The position numbers were made by a program, and so were the translations under genes. DNA of 64,000 nucleotides, from NCBI GenBank assembly GCA_964019055.1, contig OZ025206.1:28146128-28210127 (forward strand), in the 5' to 3' direction. Each line of letters starts with the position of its first letter. Position 1 is the first letter of the stretch. The stretch comes from Anthopleura xanthogrammica (taxonomy: Eukaryota > Cnidaria > Anthozoa > Actiniaria > Actiniidae). The notes under the pieces were generated by a model. It was not told the origin of the DNA. It searched no databases and worked only from the letters and a program-made list of their open reading frames with translations. Below are positions 24,982 to 32,373 of this stretch, in pieces.

Positions 24982-27900
24982 CAAACAAACAAAAGAGAGG
25001 AAGAATAGAAAGGAAGGAAGGAAGTAAGGAAAGTGGGAAAGAAGGAAAGAAGGAAAGAAGGAAAGAAGGAAAGAAGGAAGAGAGAAAATGAAAAGAAAAA
25101 CGAAAAATAACAGACCTACCACAACAGCATGGCATTTATTTACAAATTTGAAATACTTACGTATCCGATTGCACGTAATCTTGACTTGCGGTTTGCACGT
25201 CGATAAATCTCGGATATACCAGGAATCAGAAGACTCAAAACAGAACCACCAATACCAATGGCTTTTTCAAAAGTCTCTTGATAAAGTTGGTCAACTTCGA
25301 CGAATGTAATTCTTTCTTGAGTCTTATTTTTTTCTTTAATAAGTCGCTGTTAAATTGAAGAAACAGCATAAAATAGGGTACAACTTACTCACAGATCCCA
25401 ACAGACAAGGGTATACCTCAATCGCGTCATTTGCCTTGAGCGTTCCATTTTTAACATCTGGGCTGATTTCTTGGATTAACTGTACTTGGAAAATGTCTAT
25501 CCTTCTTAATTCGATAAGAAGATCAGAGAAGCGATCAACTGTTGCTTCGATCCACTTTTGTGCTTTGCGCGCTGTTAGAAAAAAAAAAATTTGAAAAGCT
25601 ATAGTTCACAAAAACAATTTAAATGCATTTAGAACTTGAATCGAGTATAGCAGAACAATGTCTTGCCCAAACAGACAGGCCGCACTTATAGTGCATACTA
25701 TTTCAAAAAAACGTCGGTCGGAGATCTGAAATCTGAAATCTGAGACCGAGGTCATTGCAAGGTGGTGGCATATTTAGGGACCAGTCATTATTTATCGCCT
25801 GGGGGTGGGGAGGGGGAGGATTTTGGGAGGGTTTCACTTGGTTTTCGGAGCCGCTGAAAGGGGGATCGGTCGAAAATCCTAATTATGAAAGTGGGGATCA
25901 CTGAAAAGGTGGATGATTTCTTGACACTTTTATTGTGTCTAGTAGCTTATTTTCGAAATATTTGCATATCATTTTCTTACAGCTCGCGCCTTTGGCGCAA
26001 AAAAAAATTTAAGAAAATCTGAATATCTTTTTTCCCCGCAAACGGCTGGTTATCAGGAATGAGTAAAGCATTTTCAACTTGATCGTCAACAATTTTATTT
26101 TTGTTGGATCATTATCAAATTAACACTAGTTTGACACTAGGGCCGTTAGGTATAGGTACCATGAGGCAAGCGAGGCAGTTGCCTCGGTTAAATTCCAGAT
26201 ATTAGTCAGATGTTGTATTTATAATAACTTTATTTAAAGCACATTTTCTATAAGTCCAACACGCTATACTCCTATATATATATATTTTTTAGTCAGGCCC
26301 TGGGAAGCCAGGGAGATTCGACAGATAGACTACTTGATGTCACAAACGAGTTTGTGTCCAGAAACGACCACCACAAAAGAAATTCAGAACTTTGACAGAG
26401 AAGGACTTTTAGTAAGGATAAGACATTTAAGATATTTTCTATACTATCTCATATCAGGGGACAACTACTCGGGGAGTCCATCTCGATCTATTTCGCTGGT
26501 CCATCAGATTGCTAGCTTGGCACAAAATAACTCGCACGCTGATTGGTTGGTGGGTGTGACGTCATTTTGTAAAACATTGAATGCCTTTTTTGGCGCCTTT
26601 ATTTATCGATAGATTTTGACTCAAAATTAATTTTTATGGACAGTTTTACTAAAATAAATATTTCTAATCGAAAATATTTGGATTCAACAACAACCCCTAG
26701 ATCAACTCGTCGTTATCTAGAAAACTGGTACTGATCAAAACTTGAATACTTTAAAAAGTGATCTGCTTTGTTTGATTTTGGCAAAAACATGGTTGTACTT
26801 TAAGGAGCCTCAAATCCAGAGGATAAGCTTATTTACAAATAATAAACGATGCCAGAGAAGACGAATTTACTTGGCTTTTTATCAGCATGGAAGAAATTAG
26901 TTTACAAAAACAATTTTATACTTAATAGCGGAGCTCCGGCGCGAATTGAAAAGTTTTCTAATGCTTTTGAAGGTTTAAAAAAATGGTTTTTCTTTCAGTT
27001 TTTCCTTCTGGATTCTGGTAAAATCAAAAGAAGTGGTAACGCTGTAACCGGCGTTATGCCGCGTCAAACAATTGTCACGTTTTTAGCACTATATATACTA
27101 TTTATGGGAGCTCCGCTTTTAGGCAGTGCCTAAATCTATATATTAGTTTAATTTATACTACATGTATGCTTGTTAGAATTGTTGTTTCTGCCGTTGCTAA
27201 CTAGCTATTTGACCTTTGACTATTTTGAGTCAGAACAAATGATATGAACTTACATATCTCCTAGAGATGGGACATTAGAGAATAAACAGAGATAATTTAA
27301 TTCTAGTTTTACGACTTTTACAGACGTGTTTACACTTGGATTTTTACTAAGGTTTTAAAAAGTCGAAGTTAATTTTCATAACCATAGTTCAAAGGTTAAT
27401 CTTTTACACATGCTAAAATGACCGTCATAGTTGTCTAATCAGAAAAAAAAATGTTCAGAGAGCGCTGCCATGCATCATTGTAATGCAAATAAAAACCACT
27501 CGCATTCCACGAAAAGAAGTGTAAGATGCGCATAAATAATCATCGTAGCGTCGGTTACTGTCCTTAACCAAGCCTGATAGAAGAGTAAATCGAGGTAAAC
27601 TTTCTATTGTCTTGAATGGTATTTTCCTAATGGTTTTGTCGGCGTTTACACACAATAAATGTTAAACAAGGGTGGAAACTGAGGGAATTTTTTCAAATTT
27701 CCAATGATGCTTTGCGGGACTTGATTTACCCCCCTGATCTAAGACCTAAGAAACATTCTACACCCTGAATAACGCCGGCAGAGTTGGAAGTTAAACATTT
27801 AGTGGTAAAAAAAACCAATGCCCTATCTGATTTGAGATTGCTAGATATAGCGGCAAGCTATCCAAGACTGATGACCCTATTCAAGACAACATCGTTGAAA

Positions 27901-30900
27901 TTGTCTATTGTCTACCCTATCTAAGTACGAACCGCCCCCCCCCCCCCCAAGGGATAAATGTTGAGCGAGACATCCTCGTACAAGTGAATAAGAAGGTGAC
28001 TTACAGAGCTTCCTAAACACACGTGCAAAATTGTTGCGATGAAGGATGAAGTAGTCTTTATCGATCGGAAAGGCCTGTTTTTCCCCATCCAACAATTTCC
28101 ATTCGAGGAGAAAAGAGTGACAATATAAATTAATTCAATGATTGATTTAACTAATTCTCTAGTTTTATATCCAGGTATAGGTGAGGGGGATAAGACAAAG
28201 CTATATTATTTTTTGAGGGGATGAAGTTAGGCCTTAAATTTTAGCCTCACAAAGGCCGATTACAATCGAAAACAGAGGAGGGTTGGGCTATCTCAGTAGG
28301 AAAAAGCTCAATGAAACTTTCAATGGTCTTTCAGATGGTCTTTCATTGCTGAAAATGTGGTGGAAATCAGCCGACTCCGATCCGTCATCTCTGCCCGGTT
28401 TTCTCTGACAATCACTCTTAAATTAAACTATAAATTCGGCTTTGTTTCGCTTAATGGATTATGCTTTTCTCGAAAATGAACCATGATGCGAATGATATTT
28501 TTCTGTTGCAACAGTTAAGGGCAATAAGTGTTTTACAAACCTTCCAGTTGTAGATCGTCTGCGACTTTAGATAAATCCCCAACTTCCTTGTTTGCTTCTG
28601 CGAATTTTGGTGCATATGAACATTCTTTTGAGTCTGCCGGACCACAACACCCATCGACTGCCTTTTGTATAGATTGTGCTATTTGTGCTCCAGTCAACAC
28701 GAAGTTAAAGCCGTTGGTAAATATTTGGACGCCTTTAAAAAATGAATTTATCCAACCTAGAAAAATGAAAAGATTGAAAACAGTCATTCCTTTCAATTAC
28801 ATTTCAAGAGTCAGTTTAACACTTGAACGTGCAGCAAAGACATCATGAAAATTACAGAATCTTGCAGCACTTCGGAATGCAACTCAATTTGGCGGACAAA
28901 CTTATGATAGTTTTGTTTTGTTCTCCAAATTGAGCTGCTATGACGTCACATGAAAGGGTTTTGTACACCTCAGGTTTGAAAAGGTTTGTATTGCAGGGTA
29001 TTGTTTCGTTCTAAGTTCTTTATTCTTGGCTATTGTTTTATTGCGTTCACGCCTCAGGTGACGTGCAATACCAAGAAATTACAGAGCCAAAAAGATCTAT
29101 TCTCCGAGCAAGAAAAGAAAATGATTGATAATATAATTATATAATTATATAAGAAGTCCAGACGCGCAGATTACAAAGCAGTTCCATGTAGAACAAACCA
29201 TGATTACCTTTCTTTCCTCCGCCCTCTTCTTTCAGTGATTGACGATGAAGCTGGTCCATAATGGGGTGAGATATTTTTGCTAGAATGACAATAGTTAACC
29301 ATTAGTATCACTATGTATATGTAAATAATACCTTAATAAGACTAAGTACAAACACGAATTCGAACAAGCCAATTGATAGCATATATATAATAGACTGTGA
29401 TTGGCTAATATGTTAATTAATTCTTACAAGGCGTTCTGATCACGGGCGCCAGAGTCGCTTCCACGTTTGGAATAAACCAACGCTTTATTTTGTTTTCAAC
29501 GGTTTAATAAAGCTGCTTTGGTACGGTTGACATTTAGTATTGAATAAACATCTAGCTCCAATTTCAATCTCGTGATGTTTGTCTATTTAATATTAAGAAC
29601 CGATCGTGTTTCACTCGGAATTAATCGGTAACGTACTTAACGAGGCCCCGAAGGAGAGAAGAGGAACAGGGTACGAAGCCAGCCTTAATCCTATTGTTTT
29701 CAGTCTGCCGAAATCCGTACTAGGTTTACGTCACTGCTATGGACAGTGATGACAGATTTCCCCGTTCGGCGAGATCTCGTAGTTATCCGACACCGCCGAA
29801 CAGCTAAAAAACAGCAGGAGTCGTCACATGAAACCCCTAATCTGTCAGATCGTTGACATGAATTTACTAAAGTCGGCAAGAAAATCAACCGTCACAAATT
29901 GCAGAACTTCAAAATCAATACGAAATCATTCAGTACCCAACAAATCTTACTTTCAGTAAATAAGCTGACTCGAAGAAGGACAAGAAGCCAAAAGAACTCA
30001 GTCATTGAAAGACGGTTGTTGACCTAGAGAGCTGCGGGGGATACTACGATTTGCCGTGGTATTCAACGTCTTTCTTAGCGATCTAACTTTGGCGTTAGTT
30101 TCGGTGTTTTACTACAGAAATGTTGCACTATATTTCCTTAGAAACATCTAAAATAAGATTGTGAACATAAAAATTGCAAATAATTGATAGAATTGTCAGA
30201 GGAAGGAATTATCTTATACGAATGGTGTAACAATATGTAATTGGAGTAGTGATTGAAACAACAAAGTTCAACACTGAAACAAGTATACGGCCAAAACAGT
30301 CGAAATATCCTGAAACTCTGCGTCTCTGTTAATAAAGCACCTACAGAAAATTATATTTATATAAAAATCTTCTACGATATCCAGTCTCAAACATGAGCCT
30401 GAAAAAGCCATTGATTTGTGAAAATATGTAATTGGAGTAGTGATTGAAACAACAAAGTTCAACACTGAAACAAGTATACGGCCAAAACAGTCGAAATATC
30501 CTGAAACTCTGCGTCTCTGTAAATCAAGCACCTACAGAAAATTATATTTATATAAAAATCTTCTACGATATCCAGTCTCAAACATGAGCCTGAAAAAGCC
30601 ATTGATTTGTGAAAATATTGACTGATATGTCAATACTAATTAAGAAAGAGCCAATCAGAGCGCGTACCCAAATCCAGCTACGCTGCTGGAGAGCAGAGGC
30701 GGACTTAACCACAGTTACGTTCCGGATAGACGCAGGCTAGCTAATGGGCAAATCATGATGATGATGATCATGATCATGATGATGATGATGATGATGGTCA
30801 TGATGATGATGATGGTCATGATGATGATGATGATGATGTTGATGATGATGATGATGTTGATGATGATGATGATGATGTTGATGATGATGATGATGTTGAT

Positions 30901-30982
30901 GATGATGATGATGATGGTGGTCATGATGATGATGATGGTCATGATGATGATGATGATGATCATGATGATGATGATGATGATC

Positions 30983-31014
<32 letters not shown>

Positions 31015-31015
31015 C

Positions 31016-31050
<35 letters not shown>

Positions 31051-32245
31051 CATGATGATGATGATGATCATGATGATGATGATGATGATGATGATGGTCA
31101 TGATGATGATGATGGTCATGATGATGATGATGGTCATGATGATGATGATGATGTTGATGATGATGATGATGATGATCATGATGATGATGATGATGATGAT
31201 GATGATATGTGGCTCTCCTAATCTATAGACCGAATGCCAATATGGCCGCTATTGACTTTTAGAAATAAAAACCTAATCTCAAAAAATAAGCACCACCATC
31301 AGAAAGACCAAACAGAAATATGTATTTTTTGGAAAGTTTCATTGCTATAAATCGAATTCAAGTGAAGCTATTTGGAATCAAAATTACATAGATTTGTATG
31401 TGTTCAGTGAACTTGCTAGTTTCTTGCTAGCCTCGTTGTGGTGTTTTTCACGCTTTTAAAATTAGCTAAAATTCTCATAACTTCCCAAGAATGTCATATT
31501 TTTGCTTCAATCTTTCTAGCTTTGTTGATGTCATTCTAATCTATAATTTTAAAGTAGCGGTCAACTAAAATATGAATTTTAAAAATTATGATGATGAAGT
31601 GAATTCAATAGAATTCACAATAAAACTAGTCGACAAACCCGTGAAACTTGTACTTGAAAAAAATGTTCTTACACTGTAGCTTATCTGGCAGAGCGTGAGT
31701 TTTAAAGACAAGCTTGGATTTCTGGTTTTGCGAAGAGCGAACCTCTCAGCCAGAGATATCAAAAGCAAAAGCACCACACTAACACTTGCTCTTGTGATTT
31801 ACGGGCTTTAGTTGGCTGGAGAGTAAACACCCTGAGACACTTTTGTGGCACAGACGGGGGACTGGTTAGACTATTATAATATAGATTAATATAAGACAAT
31901 TACCATAAAAAAAAATATATATATATATAAAATACTAACTATCTTACTACCGTCAAACTCTAATAAATAACTAATTGAAATTGAATAAATATATAAATAT
32001 ATAACAAGATGTTTCCTACATCGGGCTTCTTTCGATTCCTTGTCCATTTTTTCACATTTCTCAAGTTCTTTGTGTGAGTAATTTTCAACATCATCGGATT
32101 TGTCAGCGGTTGGTTCAATGTCTTTTTTCTTCTCGCCGTGATGATCTTGAAGCTGGTTGTTCAGGTTTCTTGCATGCGTGAACTCTTCACCAATCAGCAA
32201 AAGACAGATGAAAAATGCAACGCGATATTTGTGTCGAGGCGTCAT
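12278..32245 (-). CDS. P2: complete nine-exon gene, secreted protein of unrecognised family (whole span)
   Basis: Hand-assembled gene of nine exons (32245-32020, 28756-28541, 25571-25417, 25346-25161, 24733-24496, 16878-16727, 15959-15754, 14139-13594, 12341-12278). Coding length is 1989 nt (662 aa plus stop). All introns are GT-AG and all phases match. The product starts with a signal peptide (MTPRHKYRVAFFICLLLIGE), then an acidic Lys/Asp/Glu-rich stretch. Exons 2-7 look helical, with hydrophobic segments in exon 2, exon 4 and across the exon 5/6 junction, and a basic patch in exon 5. Exons 8-9 form a domain with eight cysteines. I do not recognise the family and assign no function; a secreted or membrane-interacting role is inference from the signal peptide and cysteines. 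Intron 5 (7617 bp against 2438 bp in P3) has been swollen by transposons. An alternative start 12 codons upstream (32281) is less likely, because the sequence before the chosen ATG also looks like a splice acceptor (ctctttcag). Confidence 0.82.
12342..13593 (-). other. P2 intron 8
   Basis: Contains the SINE at 13085, an inverted pair gcagaaacgttgtagtata (about 12525 and 12930), and the hairpin-like ctgatgatgcattagaagtgcgaaa (13004-13030). No coding signal. Confidence 0.7.
13085..13300 (+). mobile_element. tRNA-derived SINE in P2 intron 8
   Basis: Pol III A box TGGCGTAGCGATTAG at 13092-13106 and B box GTTCGAGTCC at 13136-13145 in a tRNA-like head, followed by a tRNA-unrelated body with ctccgggttctccggttttcc. 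A second body-like tail follows to about 13500. Not a functional tRNA: no acceptor stem pairing seen. Confidence 0.7.
13594..14139 (-). CDS. P2 exon 8, Cys-rich domain
   Basis: 546 nt, phase 2 to 2, with an excellent acceptor (ctctctcttttccatag). It encodes a 181-residue domain with seven cysteines: CFE, GCK, NCK, RLC, YIC, TVC and VEC. It also carries the signature AWYQVADAEGYH and REYIC that recurs in P3 and P4. The exon ends GAAAA|GTAAGT, a near-ideal donor. Reading through would stop immediately (TAA), but a conserved exon 9 exists downstream. Confidence 0.88.
14140..15753 (-). other. P2 intron 7
   Basis: Besides the LINE remnant it holds a loose inverted pair (gtgtatactctat...gtgtaaatagagcatata, 15190-15250) and nothing else I can name. 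Confidence 0.7.
14500..14960 (+). pseudogene. LINE (CR1/L2-like) RT 3' remnant in P2 intron 7
   Basis: Plus strand reads LLDTIERIHYRAARIINNLP and ISRQLQWKPLN, then after frame breaks YSLRGCNN and NTNYGE..I.Y.G, the conserved tail of non-LTR RTs. Shared with P3 at 40355-40810, so inserted before duplication. Confidence 0.75.
15754..15959 (-). CDS. P2 exon 7
   Basis: 206 nt, phase 0 to 2. Starts AWGIMRGNLTDEML after gatccag, and ends GLG plus AA at an AA|GTAAAA donor. It is two codons shorter than the P3 exon, an in-frame difference near TASSL that supports coding constraint. The TAA directly after the donor would end the protein if unspliced, but exon 8 restores the frame with a single G. Confidence 0.82.
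16264..16645. mobile_element. Foldback element in P2 intron 6, partly deleted in P3
   Basis: Two hairpins: ggtttaaaaccatgaggcgtagccgagtggttttagacc, and atgatttctattgtgttttcc pairing with ggaaaacataatagaaatcat. Ends carry gagtaggagtgttttatcagg and its complement. P3 (about 42108-42200) keeps only the right part. A related end is at 58631-58678. Confidence 0.5.
16727..16878 (-). CDS. P2 exon 6
   Basis: 152 nt, phase 1 to 0, acceptor tttcaaacag|GG, donor GGAT|GTACGT. Encodes YQIYNMIKVEQDCKK and a second Cys in IKCAY. Nearly invariant relative to P3 (I see one changed residue, N for K), in contrast with exons 2-5. Confidence 0.82.
17030..17100 (+). repeat. Hairpin of retroelement 3'-end type
   Basis: cactgaagaaggtctgagaccagaccgaaacg: a short stem (ggtctg/cagacc) before cgaaacgttt, the form I associate with Penelope-like element ends. 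Copy in P3 at 42588-42660. Confidence 0.35.
17593..18062 (+). CDS. Candidate two-exon small secreted-protein gene, antisense within P2 intron 5
   Basis: Exon 1 (17593-17732) starts at an ATG and encodes MAAKLLHVVFILWIVYCQ, a convincing signal peptide, then VVVVEDDYEVENDQF and more. It ends AACAA|GTAAGT, a near-perfect donor in phase 2. A candidate exon 2 (17957-18062) follows a tract gctttcgcttcattcgtggttcttttttag, restores the frame and reads NTTFLNETSWWTRNTFYKV and on to a TAG, total 81 aa. Both halves have a plausible composition, including a sequon (NET). The 3' end is uncertain: a GTACTG donor lies just before the TAG, so more exons may exist. The block is absent from P3. I do not recognise the protein; it could also be a fragment of an inserted gene or transposon. 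Confidence 0.4.
18277..18580 (-). repeat. LINE-like 3' tail, (TATTG)n with AATAAA
   Basis: Minus strand reads ggtataaataaatattattgtattgtattg, a poly(A) signal followed by a TATTG repeat typical of LINE ends. The body to the right is AT-rich with no frame. Confidence 0.45.
18584..18862. mobile_element. 279-bp mariner-type MITE with TA target duplication
   Basis: Terminal inverted repeats start CAGCGGTTTACAAAAATTCT and end with the matching AGAATTTTTGCAAACCGCTG, flanked by TA on each side (18582-18583, 18863-18864). The CAG.GGTTTGCAAAA end and TA site fit the Tc1/mariner superfamily. Confidence 0.7.
19389..19600 (-). repeat. Inverted copy of the 23991-24172 segment
   Basis: Minus strand repeats atattgacacaaat, agggaaat.a.at.ggaaaacaaagg, tcttgacctg and cttttatctaaattgggctc found on the plus strand at 23991-24172. 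It abuts the left palindrome arm. Confidence 0.6.
19647..20184 (-). repeat. Left arm of 538-bp palindrome (inverted Crypton 5' end)
   Basis: Reverse complement of 20486-21023 with essentially no mismatch visible over 538 bp. The arms are separated by a 301-bp spacer (20185-20485). The arm therefore holds an inverted copy of the Crypton upstream region but none of its catalytic ORF. Confidence 0.85.
20486..21023 (+). repeat. Right arm of 538-bp palindrome, Crypton 5' region
   Basis: Runs into the start of the recombinase ORF. It contains a short ORF from the ATG at 20767 (MPKRESSEVEIGSRPSPAAL and on) that ends at a stop near 20884, perhaps the N-terminal exon or a decayed N-terminus. Confidence 0.8.
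21001..22005 (+). CDS. Crypton-type tyrosine recombinase (DUF3504-like)
   Basis: Open frame of 334 codons without an ATG at its start. The first codon shown is GTG, and the true start is probably supplied by an upstream exon or is lost. Tyrosine recombinase residues are all visible: the first Arg in HFGHRARHESRQL (about residue 64), the HxxR box in TNHSVRKTC (about 204-207), a His in LSGHKSLKSLDSYA and the nucleophile Tyr in the same motif. LxGHxxxxxxxxYA is the standard C-terminal signature. This domain is shared with host genes derived from Cryptons (ZMYM/QRICH1 type), but the location inside an intron, opposite to P2, and the flanking palindrome favour a mobile element. The tail is Lys/Arg and acidic (YRKRRRYIIESDDED). 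No stop or frameshift within the catalytic part. Confidence 0.8.
   Translation: MKSWFKVCREVLKSKRRGLRKQGKGNKPNATVALTAEDVEKIYEGKEFGYHSPEALSRTMWYLLTLHFGHRARHESRQLMYADVELKTDTTTNEEYLEWKKERESKTRHGDENEHRRAFCPKAYATGDKNCPVTCYKEFVSRRPESSKTPESPFFLIINQRRRPEEKLWFLNRPMGQNSIGKFMSSATKSLNLEQRGKMTNHSVRKTCIKTLLDSGISHNTVAQLSGHKSLKSLDSYAVASHSQQREMSKILSGHNNNNTCSSTFAKPSSSLKVEPFSDANFDQNTRSLFSGANIGILNIQNLSIPTGISSTSPANESVYRKRRRYIIESDDED
22309..22453. repeat. Foldback element with GCTGCGCTCG apex
   Basis: Left arm tgcttattgactgagt...ccgaacgggaaaatatttggct pairs with agccaagtattttcccgttcgg...actcagtcaataagta. The apex is cggaactcgctgcgctcgttccg. Confidence 0.7.
23146..23385 (+). repeat. Tandem array of about twelve 20-bp units containing ATGCAAAT
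   Basis: Unit gaatgcaaatgagtaattta, the last units drifting. Nearly every unit carries ATGCAAAT, the POU-domain octamer. It lies in P2 intron 5 next to the repeat copy at 23389 and is absent from P3. Confidence 0.85.
23389..23990 (+). mobile_element. Truncated copy of the AGCGGAGCTCC repeat family
   Basis: Matches the right part of the element at 60771-62340, from gaatacatat.acaccaaatatt to ...gggagctccgcttttaggcagtgcctaaatctatata. Confidence 0.7.
24290..24425 (-). repeat. tRNA-SINE fragment in P2 intron 5
   Basis: Minus strand gggtagtgcactcgcctctcacctc...gggttcgattccttgac...gtagagtttggtgagtctcctcctt: tRNA-like head with B box GGTTCGATTCC. Shared with P3 at 44690-44810. Confidence 0.6.
24496..24733 (-). 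CDS. P2 exon 5, Ser-rich and basic patch, then hydrophobic helix
   Basis: 238 nt, phase 0 to 1. The acceptor (tttaacaaag|CGTGAG) lacks an adjacent pyrimidine tract, but a long CTTT-type tract lies just upstream in the intron. Donor GGCAG|GTAAGA. Encodes an acidic start, KKSSSTDSLY, a basic stretch (FKRKFKRVKKLAK) and a hydrophobic GPLLTVANLAMA run that continues into exon 6. Confidence 0.78.
24777..25085 (+). repeat. Polypurine (GAAA/GGAA)n tract in P2 intron 4
   Basis: About 300 bp of almost pure purine on the plus strand, i.e. pyrimidine on the transcribed sense strand of P2. It may serve as a distant pyrimidine tract for the weak exon 5 acceptor. Long ORFs on both strands here are artefacts of the repeat. 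Confidence 0.9.
25161..25346 (-). CDS. P2 exon 4, GIGGSVLSL hydrophobic segment
   Basis: 186 nt, phase 0 to 0. Acceptor caatttaacag, donor GGATAC|GTAAGT. The intron before it is only 70 bp. Contains the hydrophobic GIGGSVLSLLIPGI segment followed by a basic tail. Compared with P3, seventeen codons are replaced and none is silent, the most extreme pattern in the gene. Confidence 0.85.
25417..25571 (-). CDS. P2 exon 3, amphipathic helical segment
   Basis: 155 nt, phase 1 to 0. Acceptor tttttttctaacag|CGCGC, donor ATTGAG|GTATAC. Encodes ARKAQKWIEATVDRFSDLL and more of a predicted helix. Eleven codons are replaced and three are silent against P3. Confidence 0.85.
25572..28540 (-). other. P2 intron 2
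   Basis: Shares about 0.6 kb next to exon 3 and about 0.07 kb next to exon 2 side repeats with P3, and differs otherwise. Contains an AGCGGAGCTCC-family copy (26927), a poly-C run (27931-27949) and no exon I can support. Confidence 0.6.
26927..27143 (+). mobile_element. Short internally deleted copy of the AGCGGAGCTCC family
   Basis: Both ends kept (taatagcggagctcc and ggagctccgcttttagg...aaatctatata) around a 0.2-kb core. In P2 intron 2. Confidence 0.7.
28541..28756 (-). CDS. P2 exon 2, hydrophobic segment and CC...C motif
   Basis: 216 nt, phase 1 to phase 1. The acceptor is a strong pyrimidine tract ending ttttctag|GTTGG and the donor is GGAAG|GTTTGT. The first codon is completed by the T of exon 1 to give Cys. 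It encodes a hydrophobic helix (residues WINSFFKGVQIF onward), then DGCCGPADSKECSY with three cysteines. Relative to P3 it has eleven replaced codons and about one silent one. Confidence 0.85.
30232..30613 (+). repeat. 191-bp unit in tandem duplicate
   Basis: Unit beginning aatatgtaattggagtag repeated at 30232 and 30423 with only a couple of differences. Confidence 0.85.
30755..31206 (+). repeat. GAT/ATC microsatellite, about 450 bp
   Basis: (GATGAT)n with regular TCATGATC and GTTGAT interruptions. It creates Met/Ile-only frames on both strands that are not genes. Confidence 0.95.
32020..32245 (-). CDS. P2 exon 1, signal peptide and acidic linker
   Basis: First coding exon, 226 nt, ending in phase 1 at a GAT|GTAGGA donor. 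It encodes a basic n-region, a hydrophobic core (VAFFICLLLIG) and a likely cleavage region near EEFTHARN, then a charged linker rich in D, E and K with one Cys. It differs from P1/P3 at HKEL against DTEL and THA against TRA. Beyond the donor the frame runs into AT-rich sequence unlike coding. Confidence 0.8.
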
Positions 32246-32373
32246 TCTGAAAGAGACGAAAAAGTGATCCAACACTTGCATGGATTGTAAAAAAGTACTT
32301 CACTCAAAATGAAATTTGTTCTTGAATCTCTTTCATGTAGATCGTTCTTAATTATCAAGAAGAAACCTTAAAG

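Larger units (their letters stand above)
28757..32019 (-). other. P2 intron 1
   Basis: Flanks match P1/P3 intron 1. The middle (about 29310-31315) is P2-specific and holds a 191-bp tandem duplication and a 450-bp GAT array. The exon-like stretch 31586-31777 is a reading frame in a block that P1/P3 also carry in altered form. Confidence 0.6.

Noticed and set aside
24729..25135. Ser/Phe/Leu- and Lys/Glu-rich frames here and at 45108-45569
   Set aside because: Translations of the polypurine/polypyrimidine tract in every frame; no start or splice context.
30715..31228. Long Met-rich and Ile-rich frames on both strands
   Set aside because: Pure products of the GAT microsatellite.
31586..31777. 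Possible extra exon in P2 intron 1
   Set aside because: The frame is not preserved in P1/P3 and splice sites in phase with exons 1 and 2 are lacking; exons 1 and 2 already join in phase.
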